Positions 36,259-44,738 of a DNA stretch of 64,000 nt are shown in pieces. Source of the stretch: Altererythrobacter rubellus (GTDB lineage Bacteria; Pseudomonadota; Alphaproteobacteria; Sphingomonadales; Sphingomonadaceae); assembly GCF_030284385.1 (NCBI RefSeq), contig NZ_CP127221.1:1922001-1986000 (forward strand), read 5' to 3'. The translations under genes and the position numbers were made by a program. How positions within the stretch are numbered: the stretch's first letter is position 1; every line of letters begins with the position of its first letter. The notes under the pieces were generated by a model. It searched no databases, was not told the origin of the DNA, and saw nothing but the letters and a program-made list of their open reading frames with translations.

Positions 36259-38076
36259 ATGGCTCAACCACCAATCCTCTCCTGGGAAGGTCTCGGCCTG
36301 CAGCAAGGCGGACGTTGGCTGCTGGGCGGTCCAGAACGCGAAGATATCGATCTGCATATCGGCCCGCGCGATCGGCTCGCGCTGATCGGTCGCAACGGGG
36401 CTGGCAAGACCACATTGTTCCGCCTGATCAATGACGAGATCGAAGCCGATCGTGGCCAGCGAAAAGTCAAGCAAGGCATGCGCGTAGTTGTGCTGGAGCA
36501 AGACCCTGACTTCGACGGTTTTGAGACCTTGATGGACTGGGCGTTGGCGGGCGAGGACGCGCCGGCTGAATATGAAGTCGAAGCAATCGCCGGTCAGTTG
36601 GGTATCGACATGACAACCCCTTCCAAAGGGGCAAGCGGCGGCGAGAGGCGACGCGCAGCCATTGCTCGGGCATTGGCGCAAGAGCCAGACCTGCTGCTGA
36701 TGGACGAGCCAACCAACCATCTCGACCTGAGCGCTATTGATTGGCTAGAAGACTGGCTGACACGCTTCAAGGGCGCGTTTGTTGTCATCAGCCACGACAG
36801 GACGTTTCTGAAACGGCTGACCAATGCAACGCTGTGGCTGGATCGCGGGATCATCCGTCGTAAGGATGTCGGCTTTGGCGGATACGAGGCATGGGAAGAG
36901 CAAGTTTACGCCGAGGAAGCCCGTGCCGCTGAAAAGCTCGATGCCAAACTGAAACTCGAGGCGCACTGGCTCGAGCGTGGTGTCACCGCACGGCGCAAGC
37001 GCAACCAAGGTCGACTTGAGAAATTGTGGCAGATGCGTGCGCAACGCGCTGCAATGATTTCCGGTGGCGGAACCGCCAAACTGAAATTGGCGACCGAAGA
37101 GGAATTCAAGTCGAAGTCCGTGATCGTGGCTGAAAACATCACCAAGTCTTATGATGGCCGCGCTGTTATTAAACCGTTCAGCCTGCGCATCCAGCGCGGC
37201 GACAGGATCGGTATTGTGGGTGCAAACGGTGCAGGCAAAACGACGCTGCTCAAAATGCTGACTGGCGAGCTCGAGCCGGACAGCGGCAGCGTGACGATCT
37301 CCAAAAAACTGACAGGCGTGATGATCGATCAGCAGCGCAGCCTGATGGAAGCGGACACGACAGTGCGTCAGTTACTGGCTGAGGGTGGTGACTGGCTCGA
37401 CGTGCGGGGCAATCGCAAGCATGTTCAAGCTTACCTTAAAGACTTTCTGTTCGACCCCAAGATCGTCGACACCAAGGTCGGCATATTGTCCGGCGGCGAA
37501 AAGTCGCGGCTGTTGCTAGCACGCGAATTCGCCCGCAAGTCGAATTTGCTGGTTCTGGACGAGCCAACCAACGATCTCGATCTGGAAACGCTTGACCTGC
37601 TGCAGGAAGTGATTGCTGACTATGACGGAACTGTCCTGATCGTCAGCCATGACCGCGACTTCCTTGATCGCACGGTCACGCTGACGCTCGGCCTTGATGG
37701 CAGCGGCAGTGTTGATGTGGTTGCGGGCGGCTATGAGGATTGGGAGCGCAAACGCCGTCAGCCCATCACCTCCAAGGCCAAATCATCAAGCACAAAGAAG
37801 AAGCCCGATAAAACCACGCAAGCCGCGGTGCAAAAGCAGTCAAAGCCCGACAAACTGTCCTACAAGGATCAGCGCGATTACGAACTGCTCCCCGCTCGCA
37901 TTGAAGAACTGGAAGGTGCAATCGCCAAGGGCGAGCAAATCCTGTCGGACCCCGAACTCTACACCAAGGACCCGCAGAAATTTGCGACCATCAGCAAGGG
38001 TTTGGAGAATGCCCGGGCGAAAAAGGACGCAGCCGAAGAGCGCTGGCTGGAGATTGCGGAGATGGTTGAGGGGTAA
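36259..38076 (+). CDS. ABC-F family ATPase (Uup-like)
   Basis: A 605-residue soluble protein with two ABC domains and no membrane segment. Walker A motifs are GRNGAGKTT and GANGAGKTT, signatures SGGERRRAAIAR and LSGGEKSRLLLAR, and Walker B LLLMDEPTNHLDL and LLVLDEPTNDLDL. The linker of about 80 residues between the domains is charged, and a lysine-rich segment followed by a C-terminal coiled coil (about 535-605) marks the Uup group. ABC-F proteins act on the ribosome, and Uup also affects transposon excision. The start is 61 bp after the amidohydrolase. Confidence 0.92.
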   Translation: MAQPPILSWEGLGLQQGGRWLLGGPEREDIDLHIGPRDRLALIGRNGAGKTTLFRLINDEIEADRGQRKVKQGMRVVVLEQDPDFDGFETLMDWALAGEDAPAEYEVEAIAGQLGIDMTTPSKGASGGERRRAAIARALAQEPDLLLMDEPTNHLDLSAIDWLEDWLTRFKGAFVVISHDRTFLKRLTNATLWLDRGIIRRKDVGFGGYEAWEEQVYAEEARAAEKLDAKLKLEAHWLERGVTARRKRNQGRLEKLWQMRAQRAAMISGGGTAKLKLATEEEFKSKSVIVAENITKSYDGRAVIKPFSLRIQRGDRIGIVGANGAGKTTLLKMLTGELEPDSGSVTISKKLTGVMIDQQRSLMEADTTVRQLLAEGGDWLDVRGNRKHVQAYLKDFLFDPKIVDTKVGILSGGEKSRLLLAREFARKSNLLVLDEPTNDLDLETLDLLQEVIADYDGTVLIVSHDRDFLDRTVTLTLGLDGSGSVDVVAGGYEDWERKRRQPITSKAKSSSTKKKPDKTTQAAVQKQSKPDKLSYKDQRDYELLPARIEELEGAIAKGEQILSDPELYTKDPQKFATISKGLENARAKKDAAEERWLEIAEMVEG

Positions 38077-38129
38077 GTTCCAACACGATGGAACACTTGG
38101 AACACTGTCCTGGCCCAATAAACCCCACT

Positions 38130-38603
38130 TTACCGCATCCGATAAAAATCCGCCACACGGTCGAGCGCCAGCTTGAGGACCAGCTTACCGCTTCGTGCAG
38201 GCCAACCGAGCCGCTTTTCTGCGTCAGGCAGACCTTCCCCTGCGCAAACAACGCGCCAGAGGATGTCCTGCAAGCCGCTGCCCGCTTAGCGCAGCGCGCC
38301 ATCAAAACGATCCTTGGCTGCGATCTGCCGTTCGTTTGTGGTAAGGCCTTGCTCGCCGGTCGTTTTTACTCGCACCGGATCCCATCGCATGGTGACATTC
38401 GCGCCCAAATGCGCGCGTTCATAGTCATCGCGCAAACGCTCGCCCGCAACGAACAGTCGCTCGTCAATATGCCCGCGCGCATGGAGCCAGCTGAGCGGAG
38501 ATTCAGCCAGATTGACAGTGACGGAGCGACGTTTGCCCTTAGCGCCTGATCCACGAACCGGTCCTTCTTGGGTCAATTCTTTCTCCGCCAATATCCGCCG
38601 CAT
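38130..38603 (-). pseudogene. DUF6456-domain protein, interrupted by in-frame TAA
   Basis: The frame from ATG 38603 encodes 157 residues: a basic N-terminal part, then LSWLHARGHID, ANVTMRWDPV and KDRFDGALR. It then meets TAA at 38288-38286 and continues without a break as AGSGLQDILWRVV, GEGLPDAEKRLGWPARS and LKLALDRVADFY to the stop at 38130-38132. Both halves belong to the DUF6456 domain seen in sphingomonads, so the gene was recently intact. The missing residue would be Gln, Glu, Lys or similar, one base from TAA. The function of the domain is unknown. It is divergent from an XRE regulator with a 101-bp shared promoter region. Confidence 0.8.
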
Positions 38604-38704
38604 AAACGTGTCTCCTGTTGATGAATTGCAGCGCAGGCTTGCAACGCTGAATGGTCTGTAGGAAGGAAAAATCACCAATTAGGTTAGCCCTCAGGAGAGC
38701 TGCT

Positions 38705-39277
38705 GTGATCAATCGCATCCGGGATATCCGCAAGAGTAAGGGACTGACACTGGCCGAACTGGCCGAAGCCTGCGATCCGCCCACGACCCCGCAAACCATC
38801 GGGCGGCTGGAAACGGGCATGCGCAATCTGTCGCTGAAATGGATGGACCGAATTGCGGCTGCGCTGGAAGTCGACCCGGAGATGATCGTCCGGTCCGAAG
38901 ACACACCAGCCCCCATGGTCATTGCACAACTGCGCGCGAGCGGCCCCGAGGCACTCGCCAAGCCGCGCGAAGCGATGCTCCCGGCCCATATCGCAGGCGA
39001 AGGAACGCTGACTGTGCTGAGCGTTGGAGAAAGCGTCGGCGAGTTTCGGCCCGGTGATTTGTTGTGGATGCGCCAGCTAGACGGAGACGATGTCAGCCAT
39101 GCCATCAACCGCGATGTGCTGGTCCCTCGCCCCGGCGGTCGGTTCTACTTCGGTCGCTTGATTGATCGGCGCGAAAACCTGGTAGGCATTCTGCCGCCGG
39201 GCACAGGGCAAAAGCAGCAGGTGATCGACAATCCCTCATGGATAGCTGTTGCGGAAATGCTGGTGCGCAAGCTTTGA
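38705..39277 (+). CDS. XRE-family regulator with degenerate S24/LexA-like C-terminal domain
   Basis: A 190-residue protein with an N-terminal helix-turn-helix (residues 3-60, IRKSKGLTLAELAEAC and TIGRLETGMRNLSLKWM). The C-terminal domain has LexA/S24-like strands, GESVGEFRPGDLLWM. The general Ser position may be present, but the region where the catalytic Lys should be reads YFGRLIDRR, so self-cleavage looks unlikely. The start is GTG 38705 behind AGGAG. It may control the divergent DUF6456 gene. Confidence 0.75.
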   Translation: MINRIRDIRKSKGLTLAELAEACDPPTTPQTIGRLETGMRNLSLKWMDRIAAALEVDPEMIVRSEDTPAPMVIAQLRASGPEALAKPREAMLPAHIAGEGTLTVLSVGESVGEFRPGDLLWMRQLDGDDVSHAINRDVLVPRPGGRFYFGRLIDRRENLVGILPPGTGQKQQVIDNPSWIAVAEMLVRKL

Positions 39278-39314
39278 TCGAACGCGTTTATCGACGGCAG
39301 GCTTAGGGGCAGGC

Positions 39315-40295
39315 TCAGGTCAGCCCGCGTGCCTTCTTTTCCTGCAAATCGGCTGCGCTTTCTTGCGGCACAAAGCTGTCAGAGGTTACACCCAGCCAGA
39401 TCAGTATCGGTGCAGCCATATAGACCGAGCTGTACGTACCGATAAACAAGCCGAGCGTAATCGCGGCAACCAGTCCGAACAGGCTGGCCGGGCCAAAAAT
39501 CAGCAATGGCAGCAGCGCAACGAACAGCGTCAAACTGGTCATCACAGTACGTGCCAGCGTTTCATTGACAGACAGGTCGAGCAAATCCGTCAGATCCATC
39601 TTGCGGAACTTCTTCAGATTTTCCCGGATACGGTCATAGACCACAATTGTATCGTTCAACGAATAGCCGATGATCGCCAGAATTGCGGCGATGATCTGAA
39701 GGCTGAACTCAAGCTGGAAGATCGCGAACATGCCAAGCGTCAACGACACGTCGTGGAACAGCGCGAACAGCGCCCCTGCCCCGAACTGCCACTCGAAGCG
39801 GATCCAGATGTAAATCGCCACCGCCAGCATGGCTGCAACCAGGGCGAGCGCAGCATCGTTGCGGAACTCGCTGGAAACCTTGCCCGATACGCTGTCGACG
39901 CCGTCGATTCGTACTTCAGGATGACCGTCGCGCATCGCAGCCGTAATCTGCTCTGTCATCATGGCTGCGAATTCCGGCTGCCCTTCGGCCTCTGCCGGCA
40001 GTTTCACACGAATCGAAACCTGATTGGGCTCGCCGAAGCGCTGAATCACGGGATCTTCCACCACCTCAAGCGCGCTGACTGTCTGTCGAAGCTCGGCCAC
40101 GGGCGCCTGAGCTTCCCCGACAAATGTCGCGCGGATTTCCTGACCGCCAGCGAAATCGACGCCGTAGTTGAGGCCTTGGGTGAATACAGCCGCCCAGCTC
40201 GCCGCAATCAGCAGCAGGCTGACGACAAAAAACGGAACCCGCAGCTTGAGGAATTTGATGTTGGTATCATCGGGGACAAGTTTGAGAAGTCGCAT
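39315..40295 (-). CDS. secF: Protein translocase subunit SecF
   Basis: A 326-residue inner-membrane protein with six predicted membrane helices and a periplasmic P1 domain (about 45-140). The hallmarks GVDFAGGQEIR and the VVYDRIRENLKK motif of the proton-driven RND fold are present. With SecD it uses the proton gradient to pull exported proteins through SecYEG. It follows secD by 13 bp. Confidence 0.96.
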   Translation of the reverse strand: MRLLKLVPDDTNIKFLKLRVPFFVVSLLLIAASWAAVFTQGLNYGVDFAGGQEIRATFVGEAQAPVAELRQTVSALEVVEDPVIQRFGEPNQVSIRVKLPAEAEGQPEFAAMMTEQITAAMRDGHPEVRIDGVDSVSGKVSSEFRNDAALALVAAMLAVAIYIWIRFEWQFGAGALFALFHDVSLTLGMFAIFQLEFSLQIIAAILAIIGYSLNDTIVVYDRIRENLKKFRKMDLTDLLDLSVNETLARTVMTSLTLFVALLPLLIFGPASLFGLVAAITLGLFIGTYSSVYMAAPILIWLGVTSDSFVPQESAADLQEKKARGLT

Positions 40296-40308
40296 CGGTC
40301 AAATCCCC

Positions 40309-41913
40309 TTATAGACTTAGATCGTTGGGTCGCGCATTGCGCAGCCATCCGGCCACCCACATGCGCGTGAGTACAACGGCGGTGAAGACGCTGGTGAACA
40401 GCCCGATCACAAGCACCACGGCAAAGCCACGGACCGGCCCCGTACCGAACATGAACAACAGGACACCGGCGATAAAGTTGGTGATGTTCGCGTCGTAAAT
40501 CGCGCGGCTCGCCTCTTTATAGCCATTCTCGACTGCGGCTACGACCCGTCGTCCGCGTTTACGTTCTTCGCGTATTCGTTCGTTGATCAGCACGTTGGCG
40601 TCCACCGCAGCACCAATTGTCAGCACAAAGCCGGCAATGCCCGGCAGTGTCAGCGTAGTGTTGAGGCCAGCCATGATACCAAGCAGGATCATCACGTTGA
40701 ATACCAGCGCAATGGTTGCATAGACACCAAAGCGGCCATAGCTTGCGATCATCAAGGCGATGACCGCAGCCGAGCCGATCAGCATCGCGAGCATGCCCTT
40801 GCGGATCGAGTCTGCACCCAGGTCCGGCCCAACGGTGCGTTCTTCGATAACGGACAGATCGACCGGCAATGCACCAGAGCGAAGCGAGATGGCGAGGTTG
40901 TTGGCTGTTTCGGTGGTGAAGCCACCTGATATCTGTGCTGTACCGCCCAGGATCGGTTCATTGAACACCGGCGTCGAAAGCACATTGCCGTCCAGAATAA
41001 TCGCAAACAAACGTCCGACATTCTGCGTGCTGAGCTGCGCAAAACGCTGTCCGCCCTGTTGATCAAATGTAATCGAAACAACCGGCTCATTCGTTTGCGG
41101 ATCAAAGCTCTGCTGCGCGTTGATCAGGCTGTCACCGCGAATACCGCCCAACCGGCGTACCGCAACCGAAGTGCCCGCAAACTGCGACGATTCCGCATAG
41201 GGGAAGATCTCCGATCCCAGCGGCGCAATGCCTTGCTGGACATCGCTCGGCAAAGCCGATTGGTCGACCATCTTGAATTCAAGCTGCGCGGTTTGGCCTA
41301 GCAAGGCTTTGAGCTGATCCGGATCGTCCAGACCCGGGACCTGGACCACGATACGTGTGTCACCCTGACGAATGATCGTCGGCTCACGCGTGCCTAGCGA
41401 GTCAATACGGCGCCGGATCACTTCGATCGCCGTTTCCATCGCCTGATCGACTGCTGTATCCAGGCCATCGCCAGTCGGAGCCAGGATCATCTGCTGGCCA
41501 TCCTCGACCCGCAAATCCCATTCACGAACCAGCCCGGTGCCGTTCATAACCGGCAGCAGCAACTCGCGCGCACGATCAACATCGGCTGGATTGTCGACCA
41601 TGAAGCTCAACTCGCCGTTGGCGGTCGATACATCGCCAATGCGGATGCGGTTTTCCGGGACCGAACCGCGCAGCGTTGTGCGCACGGTTTCTTCCATATT
41701 CTCCAGCCGCTGTGCGGCGACCTGCGCCGGATCCGCTTCAAGCAGAATGTGGCTGCCACCCGCCAGGTCCAGCCCCAGATTGACTGTCGGCTGAGGGAGA
41801 AAGTCCGGAATATCGATATTGGTCGAAGCCAAAAGCGTCGGCAGAGCGGCGGCCGCTGCAATTAGCGTGAGGCCCCAGAGCCAAATCTTCTTCCATGTAG
41901 GAAAGTCGAGCAT
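40309..41913 (-). CDS. secD: Protein translocase subunit SecD
   Basis: A 534-residue inner-membrane protein with one N-terminal helix, a large periplasmic P1 region (about 40-330) and five C-terminal helices. The GLDLAGGSHILLEAD start, IVVQVPGL and DANVLINERIREE motifs are typical. It forms one complex with SecF and YajC. The three genes are in the order yajC-secD-secF. Confidence 0.97.
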   Translation of the reverse strand: MLDFPTWKKIWLWGLTLIAAAAALPTLLASTNIDIPDFLPQPTVNLGLDLAGGSHILLEADPAQVAAQRLENMEETVRTTLRGSVPENRIRIGDVSTANGELSFMVDNPADVDRARELLLPVMNGTGLVREWDLRVEDGQQMILAPTGDGLDTAVDQAMETAIEVIRRRIDSLGTREPTIIRQGDTRIVVQVPGLDDPDQLKALLGQTAQLEFKMVDQSALPSDVQQGIAPLGSEIFPYAESSQFAGTSVAVRRLGGIRGDSLINAQQSFDPQTNEPVVSITFDQQGGQRFAQLSTQNVGRLFAIILDGNVLSTPVFNEPILGGTAQISGGFTTETANNLAISLRSGALPVDLSVIEERTVGPDLGADSIRKGMLAMLIGSAAVIALMIASYGRFGVYATIALVFNVMILLGIMAGLNTTLTLPGIAGFVLTIGAAVDANVLINERIREERKRGRRVVAAVENGYKEASRAIYDANITNFIAGVLLFMFGTGPVRGFAVVLVIGLFTSVFTAVVLTRMWVAGWLRNARPNDLSL

Positions 41914-41955
41914 CGGTAGAATCTTCCGTCCGTTCAGTCGCGCCTAGGTTTTGCG

Positions 41956-42276
41956 TCAGTCGTTCGCTGCACTGCCGCCCGGCGGGATGATATCCCCGAT
42001 GGTGCTCTTGACCGCCTTCACGCGAACACCCTGCGCAATATCCAGCTCCACATAGGTGTCATCCACCTTGTGCACTTTGCCTACAAGACCGCCGGCAGTG
42101 ACGACCTGATCGCCCTTCTTGATCGCTTCGATCTTCTGCTGGTGTTCCTTCTGCCGCTTCATTTGCGGACGAATAATAAGAAACCAGAAGATCAGGATCA
42201 TACCGATAATCGGCAGCCATTGGATCCATGCTGGTGGTGCGTCGGCGCTGGCCGCGGCGGCAAGAATTTCGAACAT
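41956..42276 (-). CDS. yajC: Preprotein translocase subunit YajC
   Basis: A 106-residue single-pass membrane protein: a short N-terminus, one helix (about 20-40, IIGMILIFWFLIIRP), then a basic cytoplasmic region with RQMKRQKEHQQK-type charge and the GDQVVTAGGLVG motif. It is the accessory subunit of SecDF. It starts 42 bp before secD. Confidence 0.96.
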   Translation of the reverse strand: MFEILAAAASADAPPAWIQWLPIIGMILIFWFLIIRPQMKRQKEHQQKIEAIKKGDQVVTAGGLVGKVHKVDDTYVELDIAQGVRVKAVKSTIGDIIPPGGSAAND

Positions 42277-42467
42277 TGGTTTTAAGCCTGTGAGACTGGA
42301 ATTAAACTCAAGCGGGTTGCCTCAGCTTCGCACCGTATAGTGCGCGACCTCGTCTCCCCATTCACGGTAAGTGGGCGCGGTTAGCAGCAATGCAAGCCGC
42401 TCGCAATTGGAACTGCTCCAAGTGTGGCGCGCCGTCCACACCCGCATCATCGGCTCAATGACATGTC

Positions 42468-42496
42468 TTGCAAGCAGCAAGTCCCGCTCCTATAGG
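42468..42496 (+). promoter_or_regulatory. Promoter of tRNA-Pro
   Basis: TTGCAA (42468-42473) and TATAGG (42491-42496) are 17 bp apart, and the tRNA begins 17 bp after the -10. This is one of the clearest promoters in the window. The rest of the 237-bp gap from yajC holds only a short inverted repeat (42422-42441). Confidence 0.65.
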
Positions 42497-42513
42497 CGCG
42501 CTTCCACTCGGTT

Positions 42514-42590
42514 CGGGAAGTAGCGCAGCCTGGTAGCGCATCACACTGGGGGTGTGGGGGTCGCAGGTTCGAATCCTGTCTTCCCGACCA
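42514..42590 (+). tRNA. tRNA-Pro (GGG)
   Basis: Complete cloverleaf: acceptor CGGGAAG with CTTCCCG, D-stem GCGC, anticodon loop CTGGGGG with GGG at 34-36, T-loop TTCGAAT, A73 and an encoded CCA. Confidence 0.97.
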
Positions 42591-42666
42591 GTGGTTTACC
42601 CCTCATAAGTTGGCTTGCACCTCCCCTTTGCGCGCTCTAACCCGCGCGGCTGAGGAGATTTTTTCC

Positions 42667-43557
42667 ATGAGCGAGACTTCCGCCCCGTCCAGAATGCGTA
42701 GCTGGCTGTTCGCGCCCGGCGATAGCGAGCGCAAGATGACCAAGGCCAGCGATAGCGCGGCAGACATTGTGCTGCTCGATCTGGAAGACTCCGTCTCTCC
42801 GGAAAACAAGCCGGCTGCCCGCACGGCGGTGGCCGATTTTCTGAAGACGCGCGAAGACAAGCACCGCATCTGGGTTCGGGTCAATCCGTTGCGCAGCGGC
42901 GAAATCGAAGCCGATCTTGATGCAATCATGGGCGCGGCGCCCGGCGGACTCTTCCTGCCCAAGGCGGAAGGCAAAGCAGACGTTGAAGCGCTCGACGCAA
43001 TGTTGACCATTCGCGAGGCCGACCATGGCATTCTCAATCGTTCAACACATGTCGCAGCGCTGGTCACAGAGACGCCGAAAGCCATGTTCCATTGCGGCGA
43101 TTACGAGGGGGCACCGCGGCTCATCGCGATGAGCTGGGGCGCAGAAGATTTGTCTTCTGCCTTGGGTGCGCGAGTGCAGCACCAGCCAGACGGTTCCTAC
43201 ATGCCGATGTACGAAATGGCGCGGAACCTGTGCCTGCTTGGCGCGGTTACGGCGGGCTGCGCTCCTATCGAAACGGTTATGCCCGAATTCCGCGATCTCG
43301 ATAAGCTGCGCGAACGCGCGCTAATGGTGCGTGGCCAGGGCTATCGCGGAATGTTGGCGATCCACCCGGCGCAAGTCGATGTGATCAACGAAGCCTTCAC
43401 ACCCAGCGCGGAGGAGATTGCGCATGCCCGCGCCATTGTGCAGGCCTTTGCTAACAATCCAGGCGCTGGTACAGTTGGTCTGGACGGGCAAATGCTCGAT
43501 CGGCCGCACCTCGCGCTCGCGGAAAGACTGCTTGCGGAAGCAGGCGAAAGTGACTGA
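42667..43557 (+). CDS. HpcH/HpaI aldolase-type CoA-ester lyase
   Basis: A 296-residue TIM-barrel enzyme of the citrate-lyase-beta/malyl-CoA group. Family motifs are RSWLFAPGDSERKM, LLDLEDSV with the metal-binding acids, RVNPL, and ALVTETPKA. It cleaves or forms C-C bonds of CoA esters such as citramalyl-CoA or malyl-CoA; the exact substrate is not evident. The ATG at 42667 has GAGGAG upstream. Transcription may continue from tRNA-Pro, 76 bp before. Confidence 0.88.
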   Translation: MSETSAPSRMRSWLFAPGDSERKMTKASDSAADIVLLDLEDSVSPENKPAARTAVADFLKTREDKHRIWVRVNPLRSGEIEADLDAIMGAAPGGLFLPKAEGKADVEALDAMLTIREADHGILNRSTHVAALVTETPKAMFHCGDYEGAPRLIAMSWGAEDLSSALGARVQHQPDGSYMPMYEMARNLCLLGAVTAGCAPIETVMPEFRDLDKLRERALMVRGQGYRGMLAIHPAQVDVINEAFTPSAEEIAHARAIVQAFANNPGAGTVGLDGQMLDRPHLALAERLLAEAGESD

Positions 43558-43616
43558 TTTTCCTACATGAACCCATTTGGTTATCTCCAGCGGTTTAGTT
43601 CGCAGGAGTTCGACAG

Positions 43617-44031
43617 ATGGCTTTACTCGACTCGCTGATTGGCCCCCCTCGCCTCGATCATCGACAAGATCATTCCGGACAAGGAAGCGCGCGCAAAGGC
43701 CAAGCTTGAGCTCATCAAGCTTGAAGGCACGCAAGAAATGCAGATGATCGAAGCGCGCCTGCAAGCCATCGTGGCAGAGGCGCAATCGGAGGGCCCGTGG
43801 ACCAGCCGCGCCCGCCCCAGCTTTCTCTACGTCATGTATGCGCTGATCCTGTTCAGCGTGCCGATGGGGATCATCGCGGCGTTCGATCCCGCTGCTGCCA
43901 AAGCAATCGGCGAAGGCATGACCGGATATCTGGGGGCGCTACCCGAAGCGCTCTATGCCCTCTTCGGCACCGGATACCTCGGCTATACTGCTGCACGCCA
44001 ATGGGGGAAGGTAAAGGGAGTTGATAGGTGA
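43617..44031 (+). pseudogene. 3TM-type holin gene with a +1 frameshift in a C-run
   Basis: From ATG 43617 (AGGAG upstream) the frame reads MALLDSLIG and then breaks. From the same point, in the +1 frame, it continues PLASIIDKIIPDKEARAKAK to 44031, with two or three hydrophobic helices (SFLYVMYALILFSVPMGIIAA and the C-terminal YLGALPEALYALF) typical of a 3TM holin from gene-transfer-agent or phage clusters. The C-run 43643-43648 has six C; five would restore the frame and give 137 residues. A TTG at 43639 allows restart in the second frame, so a near-normal protein may still be made. No other phage gene is near. Confidence 0.7.
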
Positions 44032-44175
44032 GCTGTTGACGGCGCAGGCTATCAAACCACTATCGATCATCGGTTGAGTATCGAAATTTATGCGCGCTTG
44101 AAGCGCGTCCGACTAATTGACCAGCGCTACAGTCCGCCCACGCTTTGTAATCGAAGCTATCGCCGAATTCGGCGG

Positions 44176-44634
44176 CTAGCCACGTCCGCGATAGCTTTGC
44201 ACGCCTTGTTCCGGCACCCAAAGCCCTTCCGGCGCAGGCCCGGTCTGCCAGAACACGTCGATCGGAATCCCGCCGCGCGGATACCAATAACCACCGATAC
44301 GCAGCCATTGCGGCTTCATTTCCGCTGCCAGACGCTGGCCAATGCCAACAGTCACATCTTCATGAAACCCGTTGTGATTGCGGAACGACCCCAGAAAAAG
44401 CTTCAGGCTTTTCGATTCAACGATCGTCTGGCCCGGCGCATAATCGATCACAAGATGCGCAAAATCGGGTTGCCCGGTCACCGGGCAAAGCGAAGTGAAC
44501 TCCGGCGCGGCAAAGCGCACCAGATACAGCGTCCCTTCGCGTGGATTGGGCACATAGTCGAGCTGCGCCTTCTCTGGTGAATCGGGAAGATCGGTCTGTT
44601 TGCCGAGAAACTGCGGTTTTGGTGTGTCGCTCAT
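44176..44634 (-). CDS. queF: NADPH-dependent preQ0 reductase QueF
   Basis: A 152-residue tunnelling-fold enzyme that reduces preQ0 to preQ1 in queuosine tRNA modification. The nucleophilic Cys is in [12 protein letters not shown], the QueF motif [15 protein letters not shown] follows, and the His/Asp triad region FHEDV is present. It is the short unfused (type I) form. I chose ATG 44634 ([12 protein letters not shown]). Confidence 0.95.
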   Translation of the reverse strand: MSDTPKPQFLGKQTDLPDSPEKAQLDYVPNPREGTLYLVRFAAPEFTSLCPVTGQPDFAHLVIDYAPGQTIVESKSLKLFLGSFRNHNGFHEDVTVGIGQRLAAEMKPQWLRIGGYWYPRGGIPIDVFWQTGPAPEGLWVPEQGVQSYRGRG

Positions 44635-44738
44635 GCCGCGCTGTTGCCGCGAAGTGACGCCAAGTGCAAGAGTTTGGCTGGATTGCGATGGGTTCACTCA
44701 CTATTCAGCGCCGCACCCGCTTGACCAAATTGATAGCT

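Noticed and set aside
38077..38125. Repeated GGAACAC and a GTTCCA/TGGAAC hairpin after the ABC-F gene
   Set aside because: The GAAC spacing is five rather than seven, so it is not a LexA box, and no T-run follows the hairpin.
39249..40370. 373-codon open frame on the plus strand
   Set aside because: It is antisense to secF, which is unmistakable; the translated sequence has no recognisable domain and is Arg/Gln/His-rich as shadows are.
42422..42441. GTGTGG-N8-CCACAC inverted repeat upstream of tRNA-Pro
   Set aside because: Only 6 bp per arm and outside the clear promoter at 42468-42496; no regulator is implied.
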